NCBI GenBank assembly: GCA_947489425.1
Contig: CANLDL010000005.1
Location: 154,361 to 218,360 of the forward strand
Source of the DNA: an uncultured Pseudomonadales bacterium
GTDB lineage: Bacteria; Pseudomonadota; Gammaproteobacteria; Pseudomonadales; Cellvibrionaceae
Reading direction: 5' to 3'
Length of the DNA stretch: 64,000 nucleotides
The notes under the pieces were generated by a model that saw nothing but the letters and a program-made list of their open reading frames with translations, was not told the DNA's origin and ran no database searches. Shown here piece by piece: positions 8,860-15,293 of this stretch (the first letter of the stretch is position 1; each line of letters opens with the position of its first letter). A program made the translations under genes and the position numbers.

Positions 8860-9270
8860 ATGATTAAAGACATCGAAATTAAAAAACTGCCGCCAGAAAT
8901 AGAGATATGCGGCATGATTAAAAAGCCTGTTCGGGGAATTACTGAAGAGGGAGAAACCATCTATGAAGACGATATACAAGTAGAGCTGAAAAATGTCGGA
9001 AAAAAATGTTTATCATTTGTTGACTGCAATCTTTCGTATCGTAACGAGAGAGACGAATTTATTGGTTGTGACTCTGATGGTAGTCTTTCATTAGTTAAAC
9101 CTAATGAGACTCTATTCGTTTCTATACCAATGCTTGCCCCAGAAAATACTTCTAAAAAAGTATTAGAGGTTACTGTTTTGGCTGCTGAAAGTATCTTTAG
9201 TAAATATATATCATGGGTTTTATTAGGTGTGGTAACTATTTTTTGGGTATATCAAAACTATTTCACATAA
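8860..9270 (+). CDS. Hypothetical tail-anchored protein (cassette gene)
   Basis: A 136-residue protein of unknown family. It has a soluble beta-rich N-terminal domain (residues about 1-112) and one C-terminal hydrophobic helix (about 113-133, YISWVLLGVVTIFWVYQ), so the bulk should face the cytoplasm with a tail anchor in the inner membrane. The domain holds two cysteines in KKCLSFVDCN. Its stop codon lies within the first box of an attC site, as expected for an integron cassette. No Shine-Dalgarno is obvious. Confidence 0.65.
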   Translation: MIKDIEIKKLPPEIEICGMIKKPVRGITEEGETIYEDDIQVELKNVGKKCLSFVDCNLSYRNERDEFIGCDSDGSLSLVKPNETLFVSIPMLAPENTSKKVLEVTVLAAESIFSKYISWVLLGVVTIFWVYQNYFT

Positions 9271-9377
9271 TATGCATAGTAATGTTGTCAGTCGGACGCC
9301 TTTTCCGCTGTTCGTTTTTGTGCTTGAATAGCACACCACTCATAACTACAAAGTCGCCGCTTACAATGGGGTTAGTG
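9265..9377 (+). repeat. attC site 1 (integron recombination site)
   Basis: R''-like box ACATAAT (9265-9271) overlaps the stop codon of the preceding gene, and the R'-like box is GTTAGTG (9371-9377). Between them the arms CGCCTTTTCCGC and ACTACAAAGTCG can pair imperfectly, and GTGCT-TGAAT-AGCAC forms the central hairpin. An 80-base part (9295-9374) is about 92% identical to attC site 4. Confidence 0.75.
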
Positions 9378-9383
9378 GTTAAT

Positions 9384-9650
9384 ATGAAATTTGAAGAAGA
9401 CGAAATAATTCAAATATTGAAAGATGGTAGAGATAAAGAGAAAATTAAAGCTATTCTTTCAAAGTTGTCTGCGAGAGAAGCAAAAGTATTACGTGAAAAA
9501 CTAGGAAATAACTTACAACGTATTTCTAGTTTAGAAGAGCTTGGAAAGCATTTTAAGGTAACGCGAAAGCGTATCCAAGAAATAGAAGAAAGAACTTTAA
9601 AAAAGCTAAAAGGTAAAGGGCCAGACGATGATGGGCCAAGTATTGCTTAA
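9384..9650 (+). CDS. Stand-alone sigma-70 region-4-like helix-turn-helix protein (cassette gene)
   Basis: An 88-residue protein whose residues about 25-78 closely resemble region 4 of primary sigma factors: LSAREAKVLREKLG matches the RpoD region-4.1 block, and SLEELGKHFKVTRKRIQEIE matches the 4.2 helix-turn-helix that reads the -35 element, ending in TLKKLKGK. Regions 1-3 are absent, so it cannot be a complete sigma factor. It may bind -35 DNA, the beta flap or anti-sigma proteins. ATG 9384 is chosen because upstream in-frame starts (9213, 9366) lie inside the attC site. It is flanked by attC sites 1 and 2. Confidence 0.8.
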   Translation: MKFEEDEIIQILKDGRDKEKIKAILSKLSAREAKVLREKLGNNLQRISSLEELGKHFKVTRKRIQEIEERTLKKLKGKGPDDDGPSIA

Positions 9651-9652
9651 AC

Positions 9653-9731
9653 CACTAACAAAGCGTCTAAGCAAGGGCAAATATTTCGTTGCTTCGCAAC
9701 TCCATATTTGCCGCTTGGCTTAGCGTTATAC
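9653..9731 (+). repeat. attC site 2
   Basis: Clear 79-base attC: left box CACTAAC (9653-9659), right box GTTATAC (9725-9731). The arms GCGTCTAAGC and GCTTGGCTTAGCG, then GGGCAAATAT and ATATTTGCC, are complementary with a few unpaired bases, and GTTGC-TTC-GCAAC caps the stem. The unpaired bases on one arm are typical of attC strand selection. This is the best-formed site of the array. Confidence 0.9.
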
Positions 9732-9748
9732 GCAAAAGAGAATTTTCT

Positions 9749-9982
9749 GTGGCTTTAACCGCTGAGCATTTTTTAGGTATTTACAGAGTTAGAAAATCTT
9801 GCCAAGACAAAGGCATAACTAACCCACCTAAATCCATTAAAGATTTTACAGCCGACTTTGTGAAAGAGCTTGAGAGTCTAAATAGTGAAGAAATTATCGA
9901 AATTAGAAAATCAGAAACTGGCAGGTCTCAATTCATAGTAGTAAATACTGGAAAAATATTAGCAGAAATTCCAAAAACGTGA
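9749..9982 (+). CDS. Small hypothetical cassette protein
   Basis: A 77-residue protein starting at GTG 9749, 17 bases after the attC 2 box, with AAAAGAGA just upstream. The frame stays open further 5' but only through the attC site. The sequence is soluble and mixed alpha/beta: an N-terminal helix around AEHFLGIYRVRKSCQD, a central helical FTADFVKELESLNSEEIIEI, and a C-terminal QFIVVNTGKILAEI strand. No family is recognised. Cassette position is shown by attC sites on both sides. Confidence 0.6.
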   Translation: MALTAEHFLGIYRVRKSCQDKGITNPPKSIKDFTADFVKELESLNSEEIIEIRKSETGRSQFIVVNTGKILAEIPKT

Positions 9983-9986
9983 AACC

Positions 9987-10076
9987 ATATAACAAGTGTG
10001 TCATGCTCGTACGCAAAACCACGCGTGCGGGACGGCTTCCGGGTTACTCCAGCAGCCCCATACACAGGCGTTATAT
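9987..10076 (+). repeat. attC site 3
   Basis: 90-base attC with left box ATATAAC (9987-9993) and right box GTTATAT (10070-10076), which are exact reverse complements of each other. Inner arms include TGTGTCATG and the facing CATACACA. The box follows the stop codon of the preceding gene by four bases. Confidence 0.82.
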
Positions 10077-10110
10077 GCTTAGGTTGATCATGATCCACCC
10101 CAATTTTTAA

Positions 10111-10260
10111 TTGACATTAAGAAGTTCTTCAACCAAGATCAGTGTATGAATACAACTTTTACGCAACTCAGAGTTCGAATTATCATCATTCCATAGGAAT
10201 GGTGGGATTTGTAATGTATTAAGAATTTATCAAACCCGCCCTTGAGGCGGGTTTTCTATT
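10111..10260 (+). ncRNA. Possible cassette-borne small RNA or leader
   Basis: The 220 bases between attC 3 and the next gene carry TTGACA (10111-10116), a CATTCC-ATA-GGAATG hairpin (about 10188-10202) and a strong intrinsic terminator at 10232-10258. A transcript bounded this way would be a short structured RNA, or the leader of the kinase gene 40 bases further on. I see no good -10 element at standard spacing, so the promoter is uncertain. Confidence 0.3.
10232..10258 (+). terminator. Intrinsic terminator inside a cassette
   Basis: Perfect 9-bp stem AAACCCGCC (10232-10240) with GGCGGGTTT (10246-10254), loop CTTGA, then a T-rich tail TTCTATTTC. It stands 40 bases before the start of the kinase gene, so it ends an upstream transcript or acts as an attenuator. 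Confidence 0.8.
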
Positions 10261-10298
10261 TCTGCTTCTTGGGATTAAACCTAGTTGGAGGAACTAGA

Positions 10299-10823
10299 AT
10301 GAAAAAAGTAGCAATATTTGGCAAGCCTGGTAATGGTAAATCCACTTTAAGTAAAAAGCTGGCTTCAACTACCGGTATACATTTGTATCCTTTAGATTCA
10401 ATTTTATATACACCAAATGGAAAAGAAATAGATCGAAAGAGTTACGAAGATACACACGAGAAAATCCTATCTTTAGATGAATGGATTATTGAAGGTTTTA
10501 GCCCAATGAACTCATTGGATACCTTCAACAGACGGTTAGAAGAGGCTGATACTCTTATTTATATAGATTTGCCTTATTTTGTGACTTATTGGCTGGTAAC
10601 AAAACGACTTATTAAAAGTGTGTTCCAAAAGCCAGAAGGCTGGCCCGAAGGAAGCTCGGTATTAAAGGGAACACTAAAAAGTTATAAAGTATTAAAGCTT
10701 TGTCCAAAATTTTGGAATGATAGTTTCTTGCAAAGGGTAGAAAAACTGTCGATTGACAAGTCATTACATGTCATTCGATCCGTTTCTGAGTTAAATAGCT
10801 TTGTGGAGAAAAATGTACAATAA
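10299..10823 (+). CDS. P-loop nucleotide kinase, adenylate-kinase/FlaR-like (cassette gene)
   Basis: A 174-residue P-loop protein with Walker A GKPGNGKST at residues about 8-16, followed by LYPLDSILYTPNGKEI, which resembles the substrate segment of the AAA_17/FlaR 'DNA topology modulation kinase' family, and the strand DTLIYIDLPY (Walker-B-like). The tail is helical and basic. The ATG at 10299 has an excellent ribosome binding site, GGAGGA at 10287-10292. It probably phosphorylates a small nucleotide-like substrate, which cannot be named from sequence. It is bounded by attC sites 3 and 4. Confidence 0.8.
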   Translation: MKKVAIFGKPGNGKSTLSKKLASTTGIHLYPLDSILYTPNGKEIDRKSYEDTHEKILSLDEWIIEGFSPMNSLDTFNRRLEEADTLIYIDLPYFVTYWLVTKRLIKSVFQKPEGWPEGSSVLKGTLKSYKVLKLCPKFWNDSFLQRVEKLSIDKSLHVIRSVSELNSFVEKNVQ

Positions 10824-10828
10824 GTCGC

Positions 10829-10932
10829 ATATAACAATGCCAACTATCTGACGGCTTTTCCGTTGTTCGTTTTTGTGCTTGAATAGCACACCACTTACAA
10901 CTACAAAGTCGCCCCTTACAACGGGGTTATGT
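10829..10932 (+). repeat. attC site 4
   Basis: 104-base attC: left box ATATAAC (10829-10835), right box GTTATGT (10926-10932). The arms CGGCTTTTCCGTTGT and ACAACTACAAAGTCG pair imperfectly, and GTGCT-TGAAT-AGCAC forms the central hairpin. Bases 10850-10929 match attC site 1 at 74 of 80 positions without gaps. Confidence 0.82.
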
Positions 10933-10939
10933 GTAAATC

Positions 10940-11383
10940 ATGGTGAAAAAATTAGGGATTGTAATTATAGGCTTAATAATTTTAGTTTTATTGTCTCCAT
11001 TATTTCTGTATTGGTGGGGGCTTTCAAACTTAGAGGGATTGCCTCAACCTTCCCAAATTAAGCTAACATTTGAGCAAGAGTTAGAGATATGGCAAAAGGA
11101 GAAGGAAACAGGTAACCCAGCTGTAAAGGAAATAACTGTATATGGTTATATTCTAAGTTTTAACTGCAACATTGAGGTTGGGTTATATGCTCAAAAATGC
11201 ATGTCTAAATACCCAGGATTAAGAGTTAGTGCTTTGGCTATTCGCAATCAAGTTGCTAAGCAAGTTTATGGCAGAGGTAATACAGTTTGGCACTTTACAT
11301 GGGCTGCATATTCTATTTGGGTAACACGTAACTGGGATGTGCATCAAATACTAGCAACATACCATGAAGCCTACAACACATAA
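10940..11383 (+). CDS. Hypothetical membrane-anchored protein (cassette gene)
   Basis: A 147-residue protein with an N-terminal signal anchor (residues about 4-27, GIVIIGLIILVLLSPLFLYW) and a periplasmic domain with two cysteines (NCNIEVGLYAQKC) that could form a disulfide. The C-terminal half is rich in aromatic residues (NTVWHFTWAAYSIWVTRNW). I do not recognise the family. The ATG follows the attC 4 box by seven bases, so translation signals lie partly in the recombination site, and the stop lies within attC 5, as in other cassettes here. Confidence 0.65.
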   Translation: MVKKLGIVIIGLIILVLLSPLFLYWWGLSNLEGLPQPSQIKLTFEQELEIWQKEKETGNPAVKEITVYGYILSFNCNIEVGLYAQKCMSKYPGLRVSALAIRNQVAKQVYGRGNTVWHFTWAAYSIWVTRNWDVHQILATYHEAYNT

Positions 11384-11454
11384 CAAGTTACTTAAAACAC
11401 TCGCTGAGTTACGTCAAATTTGGAAAAGTCGTGCCTTTTAGTAAGGCGTTCTGT
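11378..11454 (+). repeat. attC site 5
   Basis: 77-base imperfect palindrome, left box ACATAAC (11378-11384) overlapping the stop codon. The arms TTACTTAAAACAC and GTGCCTTTTAGTAA pair well. The right box reads GTTCTGT (11448-11454), departing from GTTRRRY, so this site may recombine poorly. Confidence 0.78.
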
Positions 11455-11478
11455 GACATAGAGGAGTTAAGTAAAATT

Positions 11479-11913
11479 ATGGGTACACATTTTTGGTTTA
11501 AATCTGCTTATCTAAAAATTATTAAAGGTGAAGATGAAGAAACTAACCCAATGCGCTACGGAAAAAGCGTAGCAGAATGGATTAGTGGTGTGCTCAATAG
11601 AAATGGTTTTCAATCTGAAGTGCATCCGGATGATTGGGGCTGGCGTGTCGACTGTACAAATGACCCTTGCCCAATTTGGATAGGTTGTGGAAATGTTGAT
11701 GAGCTAGACACTAATGGCGAATTTGTCACTCCAACTAATAACAGTATTACTTGGCATTGCTTCATAGAAGCTGATACCCCATTTTTTAGTAAGTTGTTTA
11801 AGAAGATAAATCCAGAACAGAAAATTGTAGAGTTAGCTAAGTTACTAACTTCTGAGCTAGAGAATACTGATCATATAACAGAAGTGAGGAGCCATGACGC
11901 GCGAATAAGTTAG
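11479..11913 (+). CDS. Hypothetical protein (cassette gene)
   Basis: A 144-residue soluble protein beginning MGTHFWFKSAYLKII at ATG 11479, with GAGGAG at 11461-11466. The central part (NPMRYGKSVAEWISGVLNR, then DDWGWRVDC and IWIGCGN) has the look of a small alpha/beta domain that I associate with uncharacterised proteins common in cassette arrays and beside toxin genes, but I cannot name a Pfam family. No toxin partner is visible, and in-frame upstream starts fall inside attC 5. The stop codon abuts attC 6. Confidence 0.65.
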   Translation: MGTHFWFKSAYLKIIKGEDEETNPMRYGKSVAEWISGVLNRNGFQSEVHPDDWGWRVDCTNDPCPIWIGCGNVDELDTNGEFVTPTNNSITWHCFIEADTPFFSKLFKKINPEQKIVELAKLLTSELENTDHITEVRSHDARIS

Positions 11914-11981
11914 TTAACTACGCACCATTGTCGCTGGACAGCCTATGCGCTGTTTCATTTTTCGTAAATGGGATGTTATGG
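11912..11981 (+). repeat. attC site 6
   Basis: 70-base palindrome with left box AGTTAAC (11912-11918), right box GTTATGG (11975-11981), and a central hairpin ACAGC-CTATGC-GCTGT. Outer-arm pairing is weaker than in sites 2-5, but the position directly after a stop codon and before a new gene fits. Confidence 0.65.
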
Positions 11982-11987
11982 TTCGAT

Positions 11988-12128
11988 ATGAAATTTTTCT
12001 ATGAGCTCATAAAAAACTACAAAGCGACTTATCTATCTAAAAAGCGCTATTATGATATTACGCCGATGCTAGGGCTTTTATTTATAATAACTGGTTTGGC
12101 AATTTTTCGCAGAGTAAATATACCGTGA
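11988..12128 (+). CDS. Small membrane protein, first gene of a two-gene cassette
   Basis: A 46-residue protein from ATG 11988 with a basic, tyrosine-rich N-terminal half and one hydrophobic helix (about residues 27-40, PMLGLLFIITGLAIF). Upstream in-frame starts would run into attC 6. Its stop overlaps the start of the L,D-transpeptidase gene by four bases (GTGA), so the two are translationally coupled, and this peptide may assist or anchor the enzyme. No family recognised. Confidence 0.5.
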   Translation: MKFFYELIKNYKATYLSKKRYYDITPMLGLLFIITGLAIFRRVNIP

Positions 12129-12838
12129 AGAAAAAAATATTCATTATTCCAATAATGCTAGCGATAGCATTTATTCCCTATCAATATGGAAGAGCTATCT
12201 GGTATCCAGTAGCCATACAGTTTATGGGCAAAAAAACAGTAGAAGATGTCATTTCTCTTTATGGAGAAAACTCAAAGAAAGAGCTAGAGCCTCTCTTTAT
12301 AAAAAAAGGGCTTTCTTATCCTCCGAATAAGCTCGCTTTAGTTGCTTTTAAAGATACAGGTATATTAGAGCTATGGGCTTCCGATGATACCGATTATAAA
12401 TTGGTTACTTCATATCCTATTAAAGCTGCAAGTGGCAAATTAGGTCCTAAGTTAAGGGAGGGTGACAGACAAGTGCCTGAGGGCGTATATAAAATTACCG
12501 GTTTTAACCCAAATAGCTCATTTCATTTATCTATGAAGCTCAATTACCCTAATGATTTCGACTTAATGCATGCAAACAAAGAAGGGAGAGATCAGCCAGG
12601 AACTAATATATTTATTCATGGGCGAGCCACTTCGATAGGCTGCCTTGCTATGGGGGACTCTGTTATTGAGCAGTTATTTTCTCTAGTTTATGCCACTGGC
12701 AGATCAAATACTCTTGTACTTATTTCGCCAACAGACCCATCTAAAAGTAGCTTAATTCCACCTAGCAATTCACCTGGGTGGGTATCAGTGCTCTATAAAG
12801 ATATTGAGTTGGCGTACGGTAGAATAAATAGGATATAA
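12125..12838 (+). CDS. L,D-transpeptidase (YkuD/YafK-like) with N-terminal membrane anchor (cassette gene)
   Basis: A 237-residue protein with an N-terminal hydrophobic segment (residues about 4-19) and an L,D-transpeptidase catalytic domain. The active-site motif is IHGRATSIGCLAMGD, giving catalytic His165 and Cys173, preceded by VPEGVYKITGFNPN as in YafK/ErfK-type enzymes. The family cross-links meso-diaminopimelate residues in peptidoglycan, attaches lipoproteins, or cleaves such bonds in the periplasm. The start is GTG 12125, overlapping the previous stop. Cell-wall enzymes are unusual but not unknown cassette cargo. Confidence 0.85.
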   Translation: MKKKIFIIPIMLAIAFIPYQYGRAIWYPVAIQFMGKKTVEDVISLYGENSKKELEPLFIKKGLSYPPNKLALVAFKDTGILELWASDDTDYKLVTSYPIKAASGKLGPKLREGDRQVPEGVYKITGFNPNSSFHLSMKLNYPNDFDLMHANKEGRDQPGTNIFIHGRATSIGCLAMGDSVIEQLFSLVYATGRSNTLVLISPTDPSKSSLIPPSNSPGWVSVLYKDIELAYGRINRI

Positions 12839-12888
12839 CGAGCCAAAGTGTCGGCGCCCAATGACAGGTGCACTTTTAAATATACTCC
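12833..12888 (+). repeat. Decayed attC site 7, right end of the array
   Basis: A left box ATATAAC (12833-12839) spans the stop codon of the transpeptidase gene, and AAAGTG-T-CGGCGCC faces GGTGCACTTT as a stem. However, no GTT-type right box follows; the position reads TTAAATA. This looks like an attC whose integrase-cleaved end has been lost, which would freeze the right end of the array. Confidence 0.5.
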
Positions 12889-13074
12889 TGATCTGATCTC
12901 AAAAAACACCTAGCTTATATTTTAAGCGCTAGTGTGAGATAAAGTAATGGATAAAACATATTGGTATACTATCAGGCTTATAATTAAAGATGAGCTTCTG
13001 CGTGGACGAAAATGGATATTAGCCTTAATATAATCCTAAGTAAAAATTATCTTTATAGCGAGTGATAAAGATAA
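12889..13074. other. Non-coding stretch after the cassette array, with a possible 28-codon remnant
   Basis: Contains an imperfect hairpin (about 12906-12935, ACACCTAGC against GCGCTAGTGT) and a 28-codon frame 12947-13033 starting MDKTYWYTIRLIIKDELL. The short frame has a basic and hydrophobic character but no convincing ribosome binding site; it may be a remnant of a truncated gene. Confidence 0.35.
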
Positions 13075-13428
13075 ATGGATGGGATAAGTATCATATTGGT
13101 AGTAGTTCTTTTTTTGGCAATCTGGATAACCATAATTGCACTCTTTCATATTATTCGAACCGACATATATGATAAAAAGCAAAAAGTAATCCAGTGCCTT
13201 TTAGTATTTGCTTTGCCTGTTATTTTTTCAATTGTTACACTATCCATTATATTTAATCACTATAGACAAGATCCTTATTCGAAAAACCCTGTGCGTGTTG
13301 GTTTCTTTCTTGTCGATTTAATAGTATTGTCAGCTTTTACCAGTAATATAAGTCATTCGTCAGCGACTAATATAGATCAGAGTGTTGATGTAGGTGCAAG
13401 TAAAGATAACATTGGCGGGTTAGATTAA
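13075..13428 (+). CDS. Small membrane protein of unknown function
   Basis: A 117-residue protein with three predicted membrane helices (residues about 4-27, 41-62 and 76-92) and a polar C-terminal tail of about 25 residues (NIDQSVDVGASKDNIGG). The ribosome binding site is weak. It is followed 42 bases later by another small membrane protein on the same strand. No family recognised. Composition is AT-rich like the rest of the island. Confidence 0.6.
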   Translation: MDGISIILVVVLFLAIWITIIALFHIIRTDIYDKKQKVIQCLLVFALPVIFSIVTLSIIFNHYRQDPYSKNPVRVGFFLVDLIVLSAFTSNISHSSATNIDQSVDVGASKDNIGGLD

Positions 13429-13470
13429 AGTATTTTAATAAATTAATTAATTTTTATAGAGGTAATAATA

Positions 13471-13887
13471 ATGAATGGAGCTGGTGGGAGCCCTGGTGGT
13501 ATAGGGCATTTTTTTATAGGGCTGTTAATGATGAGTGGCGGTTTTTATATGTTGCTGAACGCGATAGTTGTCACTTCCAGTTTTGGTCTAGGGTCACGAC
13601 TATACAGCTTTAATGCTTTAGGTGCTGGTGTTGGTATTACAGGCGGTATGGTAATAATTCCATTTATCTTTGGTATTGGCTTCATATTTTATAATTCGAG
13701 AAACCCTTTAGGGTGGTTGTTATCAATTGGTTCAATTACAGCATTAATTTTTGGGGTTATATCCACTGTTCGTTTTAGTATGCGTACCATGAGCTCTTTT
13801 GATCTTATTATTATTCTAATTCTTGCGGTAGGTGGCTTAGGGCTTTTTTTACGTTCATTAAGAAGTATCAATTCCCGATATAGCTAG
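13471..13887 (+). CDS. Four-helix membrane protein of unknown function
   Basis: A 138-residue protein with a glycine-rich start (NGAGGSPGGIGHFF) and four hydrophobic segments (about 12-32, 52-70, 80-99 and 108-127). AGAGG at 13458-13462 lies 8 bases before the ATG. The pattern suggests a small integral inner-membrane protein. No conserved catalytic or transport motif is visible. Confidence 0.65.
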   Translation: MNGAGGSPGGIGHFFIGLLMMSGGFYMLLNAIVVTSSFGLGSRLYSFNALGAGVGITGGMVIIPFIFGIGFIFYNSRNPLGWLLSIGSITALIFGVISTVRFSMRTMSSFDLIIILILAVGGLGLFLRSLRSINSRYS

Positions 13888-13962
13888 TTTGCTATTGTTG
13901 ATAGTGTCTTATAGGAGTTTACAAAAAATATATTTATCGAGTAAAATAAATGCTATATAAAA

Positions 13963-14211
13963 ATGATAGATAATAAAAAATTTAAAATAATAATCAGTTT
14001 TTTTGTTATCTTGTTATTCGTAGTGCAGTTCATAGCCAGTGTTTTGGGATCACCGGTATTTGTCACTCAGCCGCCAATAGAGTGGGGTTTACATCCTGGC
14101 TGTGTTGAATTTTTGGAATCTTATTACAATAAGACAATTGAGGAATCTACAATATTTGGGTTGGTTTATGTGATGATTATTCTAACTTTGCTGTGGTTTC
14201 CAAAAAAATAA
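13963..14211 (+). CDS. Small two-helix membrane protein
   Basis: An 82-residue protein with hydrophobic segments at about residues 9-28 and 63-79 and a short intervening loop of about 30 residues (PPIEWGLHPGCVEFLESYYN) that should be periplasmic. The ATG at 13963 has no strong Shine-Dalgarno. It is third in a run of small membrane proteins; the function is unknown. Confidence 0.5.
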   Translation: MIDNKKFKIIISFFVILLFVVQFIASVLGSPVFVTQPPIEWGLHPGCVEFLESYYNKTIEESTIFGLVYVMIILTLLWFPKK

Positions 14212-14381
14212 AGGTAAAAGTAATACACGTAAAAGGCATTAGAACAGATATTGGCTTTTATTATTTTTACCCAATAGCCATTGTGAACTTACAATGTCCA
14301 TTAAAGTGTAACTACGAATATATTCCATCTGGGGTTTTATATTTTGACGGGTTACGAGCGTTATACAGAAAAAATTAGTTT

Positions 14382-14990
14382 ATGATTAATATTGATAAAT
14401 CCAATATGTTTGGTAAAGGAAACCATAGAGAGTGTTATATACACCCCGATAATAAAAACCTCTGTATTAAAATTGTTGTGGATGATAGTTTGAGTGACCG
14501 GCAGAATCAACGCGAGCAAAAGTATTATCGACATCTTGAAAAGAGAAATATTTCATGGGATATGATATCCCGATATCATGGTGATGTAACTACTAGTTTG
14601 GGTGAAGGTTCTGTTTTTGATTTAATTACGGATCAAGATGGTGATGTATCAAAAACATTGAGCTATTATCTAGATTCAAAAGAGCTAACAGAAAAAGAGT
14701 GCAATAGCATAGCAAAGTTATTAAATTTGCTTAAAGTGTATTTGTTAGAGCAAAGGGTTATAGCAAGGCTAGCACCTAGAAATGTTGTGTGCCAACGAAA
14801 GGATAATGAAATTATACAGTTATCCATTATCGACAATGTCGGTAATTCTCACTTTATCCCTATCTGTAATTATGATAATTTTTTGGCGAGGAGGAAAATA
14901 AAGAAAGAGTGGAACCGCTTTGTATCCCGTATGTTAACTAGTTACCCCAATCACAAAGTATTACAACTAATGCTCAATAGTTCGGTTTGA
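14382..14990 (+). CDS. yrbL: YrbL family protein (kinase-like fold)
   Basis: A 202-residue member of the YrbL (PhoP-regulated network protein) family, a cytoplasmic protein with a protein-kinase-like fold of unproven activity. Characteristic stretches are GKGNHRECYIHPDNKNLCIK near the N-terminus (glycine loop and the Lys of the ATP site), REQKYYRHLEKR, and SRYHGDV. Later LAPRNVVC stands where the kinase catalytic loop sits, and IDNVG in place of DFG. Length is like the enterobacterial protein. It follows the membrane-protein run and closes the AT-rich island. Confidence 0.85.
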   Translation: MINIDKSNMFGKGNHRECYIHPDNKNLCIKIVVDDSLSDRQNQREQKYYRHLEKRNISWDMISRYHGDVTTSLGEGSVFDLITDQDGDVSKTLSYYLDSKELTEKECNSIAKLLNLLKVYLLEQRVIARLAPRNVVCQRKDNEIIQLSIIDNVGNSHFIPICNYDNFLARRKIKKEWNRFVSRMLTSYPNHKVLQLMLNSSV

Positions 14991-15293
14991 ATGAAAGGGC
15001 GAGTGCATTGAGTATTTTGAATGCCACTTCTACTATAAAACCATTTATAGATATTAATTCCCCTTATTGGTGCTTGTTTTTTGCTCGCATAGTTTAAATT
15101 TAGACTAGGTTAAAGTTTTTACAAGCAAGTTAGGCATAATGGAGTCGGTGTTGAGTCTATGCCAAACCTATTTTGAATCACACCCGTATAAGTTCGGTAG
15201 AGTGCAAATACAGCATTTCTTCTATTGTCCTCGCTAAAATTCGCAGCTAAAATGCCAAGTAATTGAACAAAATAAAACCAATACGATAAAAAC
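14991..15293. promoter_or_regulatory. Intergenic region upstream of the dioxygenase operon
   Basis: About 300 bases marking the return from the AT-rich island to average composition. It should hold the promoter of the dioxygenase gene. I see no clear palindrome, no good ribosome binding site and no RNA structure. Confidence 0.3.

Noticed and set aside
9213..9383. 57-codon 5' extension of the sigma-region-4 gene
   Set aside because: The extension is the translation of the attC site and the end of the previous gene; the region-4 homology begins well downstream.
9689..9748. 20-codon 5' extension of the small cassette gene at 9749
   Set aside because: Lies inside attC site 2; a GTG with a purine-rich upstream stretch follows the site.
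14193..14378. 61-codon open frame between the membrane-protein gene and yrbL
   Set aside because: Overlaps the preceding gene, starts at a GTG without a ribosome binding site, and resembles no protein pattern.
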